A stretch of 64,000 bases of DNA from Eurosta solidaginis (taxonomy: Eukaryota > Arthropoda > Insecta > Diptera > Tephritidae). Of the stretch, positions 34,740-46,034 are shown piece after piece. The DNA lies in NCBI RefSeq assembly GCF_040869045.1, contig NC_090319.1:67676779-67740778 (forward strand). Direction: 5' to 3'. The position numbers and the translations under genes were made by a program. Below the pieces are notes generated by a model. It made no database searches. It saw only the letters and a list, made by a program, of their open reading frames with translations, and was not told the DNA's origin. Numbering within the stretch: position 1 is the first letter of the stretch; each line of letters opens with the position of its first letter.

Positions 34740-35490
34740 CCAGATTATGACGAAATAATCACGAAACGATCCCGAAATTGATTTCTTTGCCTTTCTGATT
34801 TGCCGGCTGGGTGGATAATTGATGTATATTTTAACGATTTTCCGTCATCTCATGGTCAATTTGGTTCGGAGATAAACCGATCTCGGCGTTGTGGCATCTT
34901 CAGTGTCATTTTCCTTTCGAGAACGAATTGTTGCAAAATGATTCGGAAATAATACTTCAATTGAGATATTATAAGACATATTTGGTACCAAAATAATGGC
35001 GGAAATTATCCTGAAATGATCCTTATTTGATAATTTTGATTGAGCTTTAGGCCAGATTATTGAATAAAACTTCTTTTTTAGTAGTATTCAAAATATATTT
35101 GTTATTATTTTTTTTTCGATATTTCGACTTCAATCTGAAGTCATCATCATCGAAAAAAAAATAAATATATTTTGAATACTACTAAAAAAGAAGTTTTATT
35201 CAATAATCTGGCCTAAAGCTCAATCAAAATTATCAAATTATATTAAACAAGGCTATTAAATTTACCAATGAAATGATCCTTAGATATGTAGTTCCCATAT
35301 GATTCGAATTCATGCCGAATACAATACCACAATGATTCCGAAGTCATATTCATATGATTCCGAAACTATCGCACAATTATCATGAAATGATATCGAGGTT
35401 TTCACGAAATGATCCCGAAATGTGTTCCAAAATTATACCAAATTGATTTTTTTTATTAAACTCAAACGAGTCACGAAATGAAAAAGATCG
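34740..35490. repeat. Degenerate GAAATGATCCCGAAAT repeat region
   Basis: Variants of CGAAATGATCCCGAAATG, ATGATTCCGAAAC and GAAATGATCCTTA are scattered at irregular intervals on the plus strand, on both sides of the hairpin insertion at 35026-35269. Too decayed to give a unit length. Confidence 0.5.
35026..35269. mobile_element. Hairpin insertion between 13-bp direct repeats
   Basis: GAAATGATCCTTA occurs at 35013-35025 and 35270-35282, immediately bracketing the segment. Inside, arms of about 90-95 bases (35026-35120 and 35148-35237) are almost perfectly complementary, for example TTTAGGCCAGATTATTGAAT at 35045 against its reverse complement at about 35198. The apex is a separate 7-bp stem GACTTCA-atc-TGAAGTC set off by an internal loop. 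About 30 further bases (TATTAAACAAGGC and so on) follow the right arm. It could be a snap-back or twin-primed retroposed copy, a fold-back MITE or a hairpin-RNA locus. Confidence 0.7.
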
Positions 35491-36220
35491 CGAAAATGAT
35501 GCCACTATGGTGTCGTAACTACAAAATCTTACGATGTATCAACGGGAGGCGGGTGCCAATGACAACTTTTACAAGGTTTTACAGACTCCGTACCTATCAC
35601 ATATTACCAATCTTCAATGGGTTACACCAAATAGATTGAGAGCCATTACGATCTATAGAAGCAGAACTAATGCAAACTGAGTGGGAAGGTGGGAAAATGG
35701 AAGGAAGAAACTGCTCACATTTCCATTCTAGCTTACTCGATCTACATAAGTGAGCTAGATATCAAGTTTTTTGGATCAAAGTCAAATAGGCTCAAAGTTA
35801 TAGCAGTTTAAACAAAAAACCAGGGAGAGGTGATGAAGGTCCACTTTTCCCAAATTAAAAACACTTAAGTTTCACGCTTCCGTGGGGCGTGGTACCCCGC
35901 CGCCGTTTTCAAAAAGATACCAAGTATATTCTTACAAATCTAACATGATTGGTGGTTAGTCGACTTAAACTATGAGTTTTTTTCTTTCGTTTGTTTCATA
36001 AGCGCTGAAATTCTCATCCGGGTTATGAAATATTCTAAAGACATAGTTTTACTTTTTAATTTAAAATTGAGGTTTTTCTAGTAGAAAATGGGGTGCCAAT
36101 ACCTCAGAGCCCCGTCCTCGCCTCCATATCACATTTTTAAAGGGGTCTTCAAATAGAAGATGAGGTGGCTCATTAGAGCGAAACCTTAGAGTTCCCTATG
36201 CTCGCCCCAAGTTAAATAAA
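35491..36220. other. No gene seen
   Basis: No supported gene. Contains moderately G+C-rich patches (for example CCGTGGGGCGTGGTACCCCG near 35880), possibly from an unidentified repeat. Confidence 0.45.
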
Positions 36221-36221
36221 T

Positions 36222-36442
36222 AAAGGTGTATCGATGCTTTGCATCGTCCCGTGTTTTAAATACACCATAAATAAAATTAAAAATACCAAACTTAATAAAT
36301 TGAATACATTAAAATAAAAATATTATAAATAAATAAAGGTGTACCGATGCTTTGCATCGTTCCGTGTTTTAAATACACCATAAACTAAATACATAAAGGT
36401 GTACCGATGCTTTGCATCGTCCCGTGTTTTAAATACACCATA
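36222..36442. repeat. Three 48-base hairpin units
   Basis: Units at 36222-36269, 36335-36382 and 36394-36442 are nearly identical. Each contains AAAGGTGTACCGATGC, the perfect stem CGATGC-ttt-GCATCG, CCGTGTTTTAAA and TACACC. GGTGTA at the start pairs with TACACC at the end, so a unit can fold as nested stems. Sequence between units 2 and 3 is ACTAAATACAT; between units 1 and 2 it is an unrelated A+T stretch. Confidence 0.85.
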
Positions 36443-36504
36443 AACTAAATGAAAATAAAATACAGTCCATTAAAATAATAATTTATAAAATTATAAATTT
36501 AAAA

Positions 36505-36590
36505 AAATGCTGGGTTGTAGTGGGCTTTGAACCCGCAACCCCAAGCGTTTGAGTCGGGTACGTCATCCACTGTGCCACGACTCATACGTC
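36505..36590 (-). pseudogene. tRNA-like sequence (SINE head or tRNA pseudogene)
   Basis: On the minus strand GTGGCACAGTGGATGAC matches a Pol III A box and GCGGGTTCAAAGCCC is close to a B box, about 50 bases apart. ACTCAAA between them could be an anticodon loop with CAA (Leu), but the anticodon stem and acceptor stem do not pair. It is therefore not a working tRNA. The three hairpin units lie downstream in the direction of transcription, suggesting a tRNA-derived SINE with a repetitive 3' part. Confidence 0.6.
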
Positions 36591-36689
36591 TACAAGCACA
36601 TCAAATTACTCCCTTATAACTCACATTAAACTGCTCGCTCTTAACGGCCCCACGCTTAGCTATATAAAAATCTGATTGAAATTAAAATC

Positions 36690-36812
36690 TTCCAAAGGGT
36701 AATTGCTCAAGCAAGACAAAGAAAGGCAAGAAAAGAAAATAATAGACAGGAAAGGAAGAAAGCGGAACGCAAAGGAAAGAAAAAACGAGGGGAGAAAAAA
36801 GAAAGGGTTTGT
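36690..36812 (+). repeat. Purine-rich (GA/A) tract
   Basis: About 120 bases, almost entirely A and G on the plus strand (for example AAGAAAGGCAAGAAAAGAAA), ending where the TATCGA array begins. It could form a polypurine triplex; no function shown. Confidence 0.7.
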
Positions 36813-36829
36813 TATCGATGGGTTATGGG

Positions 36830-37790
36830 CGTGTTATTCAATTCTTATCGACGAGTTATCGGTTATTTGAACATAGATGTGTTATCGACTAGGCAAAGAC
36901 GAGATATCGATATATAATCGACAGGTACCGATTTTCTATAGATATGTTGTCAAAAAATTATCATTTTATATTCGAAGAAATATCGATATGTTTTCAAAAA
37001 TTTGTCGTTTTATTTTCAAAGAAATATCGATATGTTTTCGAAAAGTTATCGATACTATAGCCAATTTATGGATTATTTATCGAAAGGTTATCGCTTTTTA
37101 ACGACAACTTTTTGTTTTGCTATGACAGTGTTTCCAATTTTTTATCGGCGTGTTACCGATTTGTAATCGAAAAGGTATCGATGTGCTATCGATTTGTAAT
37201 GGAAAATCTATCGATTGGTTATAAAATATCGATTTGATATAACATATTTTATAAAGTGGTGCCACCTTTTTAAAATTACGACAAAACTAAGTGAAATGTG
37301 TCAGTATATATTATATCAAACAAAAGGTATTTGACTTCATAAAAATACATTTCTTAGTACGGGTTTGTTGTACATAGGTGTGTTATCGACGACGTGAAAA
37401 CGAGATTTCGATACACTATAAGATATTGATTTATTATCGAAAAGCTATCAATAGGTTATCAAAAAGTTATCGATTTATTTTCGAAAAAAATTGGGTTTGT
37501 TTAGAAAGTTATCGATTTTTTATCGGAAAGCTGTCGATATGCTATCGCCAATTCATCAATTATTTATCGAAAAGCCATCGCTTCTAACAATTTATTGATT
37601 TGTTATCACAGTGTTACCAATTTTAAAACGGCGTGTTATCTATTTGTAATTGAAAAGATATCGATGTGCTATCGATTTGTAATCGAAAAGTTATCAATAA
37701 TTTATCGATGTTGTATCGAAAAGCTATCGGTTTTTTATAAAAATTATCGATTTGATATCGAATCGATATCGGTATCGTAGGTTTTTCTTA
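36830..37790 (+). repeat. TATCGAT-motif array, forward, two higher-order units
   Basis: Dozens of variants of TTATCGATTTGTTATCGAAA. Several contain exact TATCGATA (for example near 36905, 36980, 37023 and 37047). A higher-order period of about 500 bases is visible: GTGTTATCGAC at 36879 and 37380, and GTGCTATCGATTTGTAAT at about 37183 and 37665. TATCGATA is the Drosophila DRE sequence bound by DREF, and CGATA clusters are bound by BEAF-32 (established in Drosophila). Binding here is untested. Open frames across the array are simple translations of the repeat. Confidence 0.8.
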
Positions 37791-38961
37791 TCAAAACTTC
37801 GCAAGCAAATAAGCTACATATATAATTTTTGATCCCTGTACATTTACACTATTTACGGATTTGTTTCACTCTCAAATCACTGTGCGGTGCCTAGACTCGC
37901 GCGACCATGTTCTAGTTTCCACACAATTGCATACAAGCCGAAAAAAATCGCATAATAGTCAAAAGAAGAAGAAACGGCCAATACAAACAAAAAAAATGTG
38001 CTGCAAGAATCACCAAAAAAGCTGTAAACTTTGTAAACGTGCTTTGTGAAAGTAGCTATTGTTTCAAACCGAGTAGCGAGCAAAAGCAGCAGCGGCAGCA
38101 AAATGTAAATTAAATTTCAGAAGCATTCTATGCCTGCCTGCCAAGCGCTCGCACGCCACTTGAGGTTGCCCAAAAATCTGTTGGCGACACAAAAGCTTAC
38201 GTAGGCAACAAAAAAAGTATGATTACAAAAACAGCAAATGCAGTTAAATGAATTACGCTCTCAAAGCGATGAACTTCTTTGCTGCCGAGTAGCAAAAAAC
38301 TAACAAGAAAAGTCCACCAAAAAAAAAAAAAAAAAAACAAAGGCGCAACCAAAAGAAGTGTTCGACAATGCGCGAAATGGAAACGCGGTAGTTAACTGCC
38401 TTTGAAATATAGCAAAAAAAAAACTCAGAAAAATGCAAACTAAAGACACAAATTTTCTGTTTGTTGCTACTGGCTCTATTATTAACTGGGAATTATGTGA
38501 CGGGGAAATAAAAATTATAAATGGAAACAATAAACTCCTCTCTAACAAATAAAAATGCAAATAAGTGGCAAAAAATAATCAGCGCTAAAAATTGGCGCCA
38601 GTATACAACAACAAGTATTATCTGTAATTTTCACTTTATAACTTTTGTTGTTAGCTACGACTTTTTTCTAGTGCTCTTTTTTTGTTGTTGGTTGCTATGT
38701 GTTGCATTTCACTATGGCTGCATTTTTCCTTTGCAGCGTTGGCACTTAAACTTGGCCAAGAACAAAGAATAAGCGCAACATGCCACAACATTGGTAAGTG
38801 ATTTTATATATACGAGAAACTTTGTGGTGATGCGCTGAAGCTAGAAACTGGAACCCACTGAATCGGTTTCTTTGAATAACTGATAGCTGATTGTGTTATC
38901 TGCAGCGCTAGACGGCAGCGATTTGAAGAACTGAAAAACAGATTCAAAACAATCTAGTCGT
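37791..38961. other. Apparently unique sequence, no gene confirmed
   Basis: A mixed-composition stretch with CAA/AAG-rich parts (about 37920-38100) and an A run at 38322-38337. It resembles a fly 5' UTR in flavour but shows no coding frame, so no exon can be claimed. Confidence 0.4.
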
Positions 38962-39292
38962 GTTACTTACATGATTGGCGCTTAAACGGTTATGGCCGTC
39001 CAACAAGGCGCTTATTCTCTCTGCCAACCGGCGCCAATTGGTCACACCAAGGGAGTTTAAATCGTTTTCCACCTGGTTCTTCCAACGGAGTGGGGGCCGC
39101 CCTCTACCTCTGCTTCCATAGGCGGGTTCCGATAGAAACACTTTCTTGGCCAGAGCATCATCTTTCATTCGCATAACATGGCCTAGCCAGCGCAGCTGTT
39201 GCGTTTTAATTCGTTGGACTATGTGGATGTCTGCGTAGAACTCGTACAGCTCATCGTTAGATCTTCTTCGGTACTCGCCATCGCCAACGCGT
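38962..39292 (-). mobile_element. RTE-type LINE 3' fragment, copy 3
   Basis: The minus strand encodes the C-terminal tail AYGSRGRGRPPLRWKNQVEN, then DLNSLGVTNWRRLAERI, with a small deletion near the end compared with the copy at 13845. It retains the CATTCGCATAACATGG junction that is broken in the copy at 17328-19030. The 3' end is TGTAAGTAA-like (38962-38972), shorter than other TAAG tails. The 5' truncation is near 39292. No clear target duplication. Confidence 0.8.
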
Positions 39293-39299
39293 AACGCGT

Positions 39300-39960
39300 T
39301 ATGGCGAAGTAATCGCCTTCTTACTGTTTTCTTATCGGCATGTTATCGACGGGTTACAGATGTGTCAATATTGTTATTTCATCGGTATAATTTCTTACGA
39401 AACCTAAGAGTTGTCGATAAGAAATCGGTAATTCGGTACTAATTCCATAATTCTTGATAAAATAGCGATAAATTTTCGATAATCCATGGATAATTTGTCG
39501 GTGGATGAAAATCGATAACATCTTGATAAACTTTCGATAAATAATGGATAATTTTTTTGATAGTTAGGTTGAAATGGCTCGTCCGTGAGGACCTCGCCTA
39601 GACTGAATGAGTCTATAGTGTTATTTATTTATTTTTTTCGATAGTAAATCGATAAATTTTTCATAACAAATCGATCAATAACCATGCGTAACTTTTTGAT
39701 AATGGTTAGGTTTCCATGTCAAATCGACGACATTTCTATAACAAAGCGATATCTTTCGATAATGCGCCGATTACAAACTGGTATATCGATATATTTTTGA
39801 ATAGATAATGCATATTTTATCGATAATAAATCGCCAACGTTCAAATATACCGATAACCATTGGATAAATACTCGAATATTTTTCGTTCTTATCAATAACT
39901 TTTCGATAACATACCGATGATACGTCGATAAAAAATCAATAACGTCACCTTCAAAAAAAA
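39300..39960 (-). repeat. TATCGAT-motif array, reverse orientation
   Basis: Same motif family as 36830-37790 but complementary: TTTTCGATAA, TCGATAAAAAATC, GATAAATTTTCGATAATC. It is interrupted at 39563-39622 by the short GTTAGGTTGAA repeat. With the forward array it makes a broad inverted repeat around about 1.5 kb of other sequence. Confidence 0.75.
39563..39622 (+). repeat. Short dispersed repeat, copy 3
   Basis: GTTAGGTTGAAATGGCTCGT, CCGTGAGGACCTCGCC, TAGACTGAATGAGTC, TATAGTGTTA. It sits inside the TATCGAT array and is thus younger than that part of it. Confidence 0.75.
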
Positions 39961-42119
39961 TTAACACTGTTTAAATTAAATTGAGATCTTGTTGTAATGC
40001 TAAAAATACTTCTAAGGCTTAGGGCTTATTGCTGATCGCGGGCAGCACCTATTCGACGACAAATCCTCAACGCTCCGATATTAGCACGTTCGGGTATTAT
40101 TCCAACTGGGCGGAATCGGTTTGTTTGACATGGGTTGTCAATTCAATGGATCCCTGTTTAATTTGTCCGGCATTGTTTAAAAATTGTCTTCCGCTGAACA
40201 GCTCCTTGCAGTGCCACCTCGTTAAACCTTACCACGGACCTGGAGCTAGTACTGCCGCGTCTTTATAAAATATATTTAAAAGACAGTAACAAGCCTTTCA
40301 GTACGTTTGGCCCAAAATGTGGTAGCACTCGTTGACCCCGGAATTGTTTCAGAACTTTTGTGTCTCCTTGATGTTCACTCGTCTCCACCTTCGGCTGTTT
40401 CTACATTTTTGCCTACTTTTTCGTCTTCCCTTTATCTTTATTATTACTATAACCATTGCATTTCAACTACGTTCACATTGTTAACTGTAGCTCTCTAACT
40501 AGAAACTGGACTCAAATTTAGAACCAAAACAAGATATCGTGAGTACTAATTCTATGTAGATCAACACTATGTAGATACATGACTCTTGACTGTTTTCAGG
40601 TGATAAGTTTTCCAATGATGCTACGGATATTGATCCCGGCAACGATTTGATATAACCGCGACGAATCTAAGTCTGTGAATTTTATTTGCTTCTTACGACA
40701 GGAATGCATATCCCGGTAATATTCTAAGCTCCTTACCCTGGTGGAGTTCCTCTTCCTTTTCTCTTCTCTAAGTTACCTACTAGAGCTAGAGCCAGTACAA
40801 ATACAATGACCACAACCGCAAAAATCGGTTCTTTTAATCTTCGATAACCTACATCACTAACACACATGCATACAAACTCATCGCTATCGTTAACTTTCTT
40901 TTCCAGTTCCAGTTTTATGTTTCCTCTTCAGCATTGTATGTCTTGTAGTCGTGTGTGAAATACATAAACCGTTATATAATCGGTCAACATAACGGTACAT
41001 TAAAAAATAACGTGCAAAGACAAGCGGAAAAAGAATAAATATGTAGAGAGAACAAAAATTATGTTTATAATACGCCAAACCAAAATCAGACAGCAACAGC
41101 GCTAGTAAAAAGCCGGTTTCGATGGCAGATACTATAAACATTTCGGCTTTAACCGTGACACACATTAACCACGTCGGTCAAATTTGTTTTACTTACTCGT
41201 TCAATCACTGACTTCTATGCATTCCCAATTGGCAATTACCTAAACTTTTGATGTCAATTTGGTTTCGTTGTAGTTTACGTGTCTAAGGTTTTTGTGCTAA
41301 CTCCCACATTGTTGATTGGCGCATGTCTTCAACTTTCCACAGCTGTTAGAAACTTTATTAAATTTAGTAGTTCTCTTAAAGCGGGGAAATAATTCGTATT
41401 GCTTAATATATGAAATTTAAAGAGGGCGACAGCAAGATGGGAAAGGCTACATCAGCTTCGATTTTGCCTTATAAACCTTTTCTCCCGTGAGTGAGATTCG
41501 AACCCGCAATACTATGATGATTGGTATGCATAACATACTTTAACTGTTTGCTTGTGTCAAAGCTGTGCCCTTTGTTCTTGGTGGGTTTTTTATAAACAGA
41601 TTTTCTTGGCGGGATTTGGAAGCTCTAGGGGTGTTGTATATATAAGCAGTCCTTTGTCGGATTGAACCCGGTACGCTCCCGTAGCAACACCTTCTCGTAC
41701 TAGCCCGACTACTTCGAACCTATGCGTAAGTGGATTTTAGTCACCTCTTACGGTAGGTATGCATTCCGCGATAACACCCTGTATGTGATAGACAACTACC
41801 GTTGGTGCGAAAGATAATGTGCACTCTAAAGGTGTATTACCGCATATCAGTGCGAAAAATTACACTGAAGATGGCACAACTCTTGGCATCTTTCCAGACA
41901 CAACTTGAGTAGGTTTGACCGAAAATCATTCTAATGTTATGTATGTAAATTGAAATTCCACATCCAGTTAATACTCAAGCAGCACCAGATTACAGAGAGA
42001 CTTAATTCACGTATCACATAGTTGTGCCACTAACATAAGCTAGAGACTTCCTTTTTTTATATATGCAGGAAGCTGAACTGTTGCGCAAATTTTTTTAATT
42101 TTTAGCAGTGCCTAGGTTA
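39961..42119. other. No gene confirmed
   Basis: No supported coding region. A minus-strand tRNA-like B box, GCGGGTTCGAATCTC, lies at about 41492-41506 without a convincing A box. A decayed relative of the CAA-tailed retroposon may lie at 41600-41770, minus strand. Confidence 0.45.
41600..41770 (-). repeat. Possible decayed CAA-type retroposon fragment
   Basis: On the minus strand GCATACCTACCGTAAGAGG and TGACTAAAATCC resemble GGTATGCCTGCCGTAAGAGG and TAACTAAAATACC of the copy at 59360, followed by TCGGGCTAGTA as in the copy at 16707. The order is kept but intermediate blocks are missing and there is no tail. Confidence 0.4.
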
Positions 42120-42236
42120 AGCTAGGTTGAACTGGCCGGAGCGTGCGCGAGCTGAGCAGAGCTTACGTCCGGCTAGGTTGGACTGGCCGGTGCGGAGCAC
42201 CTTACATAGAATGAATGAGTCCGTGGCGTTGTCTGA
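42120..42236 (+). repeat. Short dispersed repeat, copy 4, with internal duplication
   Basis: AGGTTGAACTGGCCGGAGCG and AGGTTGGACTGGCCGGTGCG occur about 54 bases apart, followed by TTACATAGAATGAATGAG and TCCGTGGCGTTG. The left part is duplicated. Confidence 0.75.
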
Positions 42237-42449
42237 AAAGCAGAGCCTAAGTCCGATAAAGACTCGAAAACGTACTTATTACAATGAAGTATGCACACGC
42301 AACGTTATAATTCCCTATGACCTAAAACAGTATTTTGGCTATTTTTGGCTCCCATCAATGAATAAATAATTATCAGCAAATTAGCTCATTACGCGTTTGA
42401 AGAACGCTGTTGGTGGGTACAATTACAGACTAACAGTCAAAACAGAAGC

Positions 42450-43060
42450 CGCAACTGGACGACGTTTTATCAATTTGTTAGCGAAGTGGTAATGGTTGGT
42501 TATCGGTTGGTTATCAAAAGTTATCGATACGTTTCGGAAGAGTTATGAAGAAATTATCGATATGCTATCAAAAATCGGAAGCTTATCGTTTTAGAAAAGC
42601 TGGATACGAAAAAATATAATTTTCGAAAAAATATCCTCTTGTTACAGATGAGATTTTGGCAAGTTATCGAAAAGATATCAAAATTTTCTCTAAACTATCG
42701 ATTTATTATCGAAAATGTATCGGCTTTTTGTCGTAATTTAGCAAAAAGTTAGAGATTTTTAATCGAAAATTTACCGATTTGCTTTCGTTTTTTTATCAAA
42801 AAGTTATCGATTTGTTATTGAAAAGTTGTCGATATCTCATCGCATTGCAATCAATTTGCTAACGACGACTCATCGACTTTTTTATGGCACAGATACCGAC
42901 AAGACTTTAATATAAAATCGATGGTACATCTGTAACCTGTTGCTAACAAGCCGTTAAAAAAACTATAAGAAACCGATGACTTGGCGTTAAAAAGTCGATA
43001 AAAAACCGTTCACTTGGCGATAATAATTCGATGTTAATAATAAGCCCATAATAACATAAT
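42450..43060 (+). repeat. TATCGAT-motif array, second forward block
   Basis: GTTATCGATACG, AATTATCGATATGC, AAACTATCGATTTATTATCG and similar, decaying after about 42900 where reverse-type GATAAAAAACCG units appear. Same family as 36830-37790. Confidence 0.7.
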
Positions 43061-45734
43061 AACTTGCCTGTATCGGTTCTTACCAACAAGAAGCCGACGA
43101 AGCTCTCCTCAAAAGGCCCGACATTTTTTGTTTCTGTTAAAGTTACCTCTGTTGGGGCTTCACTTCAACCCGTGGGCGAGCTCCAGTTAATTTGAAAAAC
43201 TTAGTTTTCTAGACGTACACCTGTATGTTTACACATCAAACTGCACGAGTTCATGGTACTCACGCCCTTTTTTACGGCGTGCCGAATTCCTCTCTCGAGG
43301 AAAAAAAATGTAAATGTCTTCTGTAATTTGTGTTGTGGTAAGTCAGTTAATTTTTTATTACTTTCCGATCAAGCTCAAGTCAAGAGCACATTTTATCATC
43401 TTTTATACATTTCATGCTAACGGTAATTTGTCTTTGATAAAATCTTGTTATCTCTAAATTTAAATTTCTTTTCTCTTACTCACTGAAACGCTTAATGTGG
43501 CAAAGAAATAGAAATAGAAGACGAACCAAAAGTTGAGTAGCAAAATAGTTGTAACGTTTGCACTTTAGTACGACTTTCATACTAACCGACTAACTTTTTA
43601 CATTATTCATTGAGAATTTGTTAACATTTTCTTCATAAATAATGTCGTTTACAATTTGCTTTTTAAAGACAAGTCACAGCAGTACAAAGAGCAAATTCAA
43701 TGTAATTTCAACGCACTGACCGAGTAATGCGCGAGAGGAGCGTCGACTTTAAAGCTTTTCCGTTTGTTTTGCCCGCAGTGCTGAGTTGTTGGGTTTTCGT
43801 GCGCTTTATTTTTGGGAAGTTTTAACATTTTCCGTATTCCTTTTATATTTTTTGGTTTCCTTTGCTATGGTCGGTCTGCTTTGTCTTCGTTTTTAGGTAT
43901 GTCTGGTATATTTCACACTGCCTCCTCTGTTTGACCTAAATTTGCTTGTTTGAGTCGTTGGTATTGAAGCATTTGTTTAATTTTTATAAAATGCTATGTT
44001 AGTTGAATTTAAGATTGCATTGAAGTTAAAATGAAGTGATATTCTTTAAACTCTTTACTAGGTTCTAAGGGAATCCGAGTTTAAATTGAACTGACCGTTC
44101 AATAAGGACCTCGCATAGACTAAATGTGTCCATAGAATGTGCCCACTGATGCCCATATATTTATCAAATTCACATGTGAATAAGGTATGCTAACGCAATC
44201 ACTCTATGGTCACTATGCGGCTGACAACAACATCACTTAGCCTCTGTTCAGCTCCCAACAACGAACAAAGCGCTGGCTCCGCCATGGCGTACATTCGAAG
44301 CAAACGGTACAAAATACAATCGAATTTCACTCATTTCACCATTGATCGACCATTCCAATGGTGTTATTTAGCTCCGTAAACAACCAATAGTCCGTAGGTC
44401 GTGAAATAAGGCCACTTGCTGGCTAGAACCTGAATAGTTCTGATACAATGAACCGGCTTGCGGGGGACATAGGAAGTCGCAAACAGGCCGGTGTCTTCTA
44501 ATTCGTGGACTCTGTTGGCATCGTCATGCTGATGTCGCCTTGTCTACGAGGGAGTTACTTATATAACACATGTCCTTAACTTGTCTCTGCATCTATTTTA
44601 TCGCCGACATTTGACAAGAGCCATAATTCATCGGCTGCAACCAGCCATTCAAGAATAGTTTAAGATATTTGAAACCGCTAAACGTTTGCGGCTTACCAAT
44701 CATAAGCATACAAAACACTGCCGCACTAAACGTCTCAATCACCGAGATAAATTGCGGATTTAGTCGAGAAATACAACAAAGATGTTTATTTTTTACATAT
44801 CGGAACTCTTCTCTTGCCATGTTCGACTGAGGACTGAGGAAACTGGTTCCACGTCAATAAGCTATACTACAAAGTGACTGGCTATCGTGCTGAAATCTCA
44901 AATTGTTTTTCTCGCAAGATTTATCACCGACTAAAGCCTATCGTGGTATTTACGCTACATCCCGATAATGGATAGCCTGCCTGATACCAAATTATATATT
45001 GGGAGCAACTTTCAGGTCGCAAACTTGCGCACAGTCCAATAAATCTGATCGCTCGCCAGTGATATCCTTGAAAGAGTTATCAATGATTGGACAGCCTAAA
45101 CTTCCCGCTAACGCCAAGCTCCTGGTAGAATACTCCCGCATCTAGTTCTCCCATATAGCTTTAGTCCATCTAAGAACAAGCTCACCAAGCTGCGTTTGAA
45201 TACCTCACCCTATTGCTTCTCTAAGAGAGTACAAGTAGCGAATCTAACAAATAGTGCCGAAGCAGTTGCGAGAACGGGCTGTCTTGCTAGTGTCGATGTC
45301 GAGATAAGCATGCTGAGTAAATATGACTTTGCTTATATTCCGCGTTTTGAAGCCTTATTGTCTCTAAGTCTACAGCCTTTTTGCGCACTTAGTCAACTGG
45401 GTATAGACTCAAAATTGTGTTGATTCCCATTGTGGTGTTGTACGAAAAGACCCACTTATTCCAGTCGCTGAATCGCTTCCATCCTCTTGTCCTTGGAGGA
45501 AATGTTTCGTGCTGTTCGCCGGACCAGACACCATAAACGAAAATCAGCTTGACCCATATCATACATACTTTGGGGAGAATCCCCAGCATTTGCCAGTGTC
45601 CCTTTAAACCAGTACTAGGCAATTGGAGCCTTCCCAGCCATGTCTTTTAAATTAAGCTTCGCTAACAGCTTGCTTGAAATTATCTTTATTTAGTCTACTT
45701 TGGTAGTAGTACAATTATACTTCAATATCACGTA
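43061..45734. other. No gene confirmed
   Basis: No supported gene. About 44150-45640 is less A+T-rich and may hold decayed LINE sequence, but I could not identify a domain. One short dispersed repeat copy is at 44085-44140. Confidence 0.45.
44085..44140 (+). repeat. Short dispersed repeat, copy 5
   Basis: ATTGAACTGACCGTTCAATA, AGGACCTCGCATAGACTAAA, TGTGTCCATAGAATG; diverged. Confidence 0.6.
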
Positions 45735-46034
45735 CTTCACAACTAATGCGTGTTTAAATCAAACTGACTACTGATTCCTCAGCTTGCGCTGCTTTTATAC
45801 TCTCTGTTTTCTCGTTCACCCATTTCTCCTAATGTCTAGTAATTTCGCGAACAGTTTTATCTCATGTTATGTTACCTTGTATTTTATGCTTTTCTACTAT
45901 TCATATGCGTGTGTATGTGTGAGTAACTACTTCGGCTGATGACTACATGTATGTGTGTGAGATATCTCTTCGTTGCCTTGTACATAAGTGTCGTGTGTTT
46001 TGTTGTTGCGATTATTTACTAACAGCATAGTGCA
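45735..46034 (-). mobile_element. Partial LTR, family 2
   Basis: The minus strand matches the solo LTR at 23955-24354: CACTATGCTGTTAGTAAATA, then ATGTACAAGGCAACGAAGA, ACACACGCATAT, GAGAGTATAAAAGCAGCG and GTCAGTTTGATTTAAA. It lacks the first roughly 25 bases (the TGTGGCGAAT end), has several internal differences and fades before the ATTCGTTACA end. An AATAAA near 45690 (minus) may be part of it. Confidence 0.7.

Noticed and set aside
36505..36590. Functional tRNA-Leu(CAA)
   Set aside because: Acceptor and anticodon stems fail to pair; kept only as a tRNA-like sequence.
36877..37780. Tyr/Lys-rich open frames
   Set aside because: Direct translations of TTATCGATTTG repeats.
41485..41580. Possible tRNA gene on the minus strand
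   Set aside because: B-box-like GGTTCGAATCT is present but no A box at the right distance and no cloverleaf stems.
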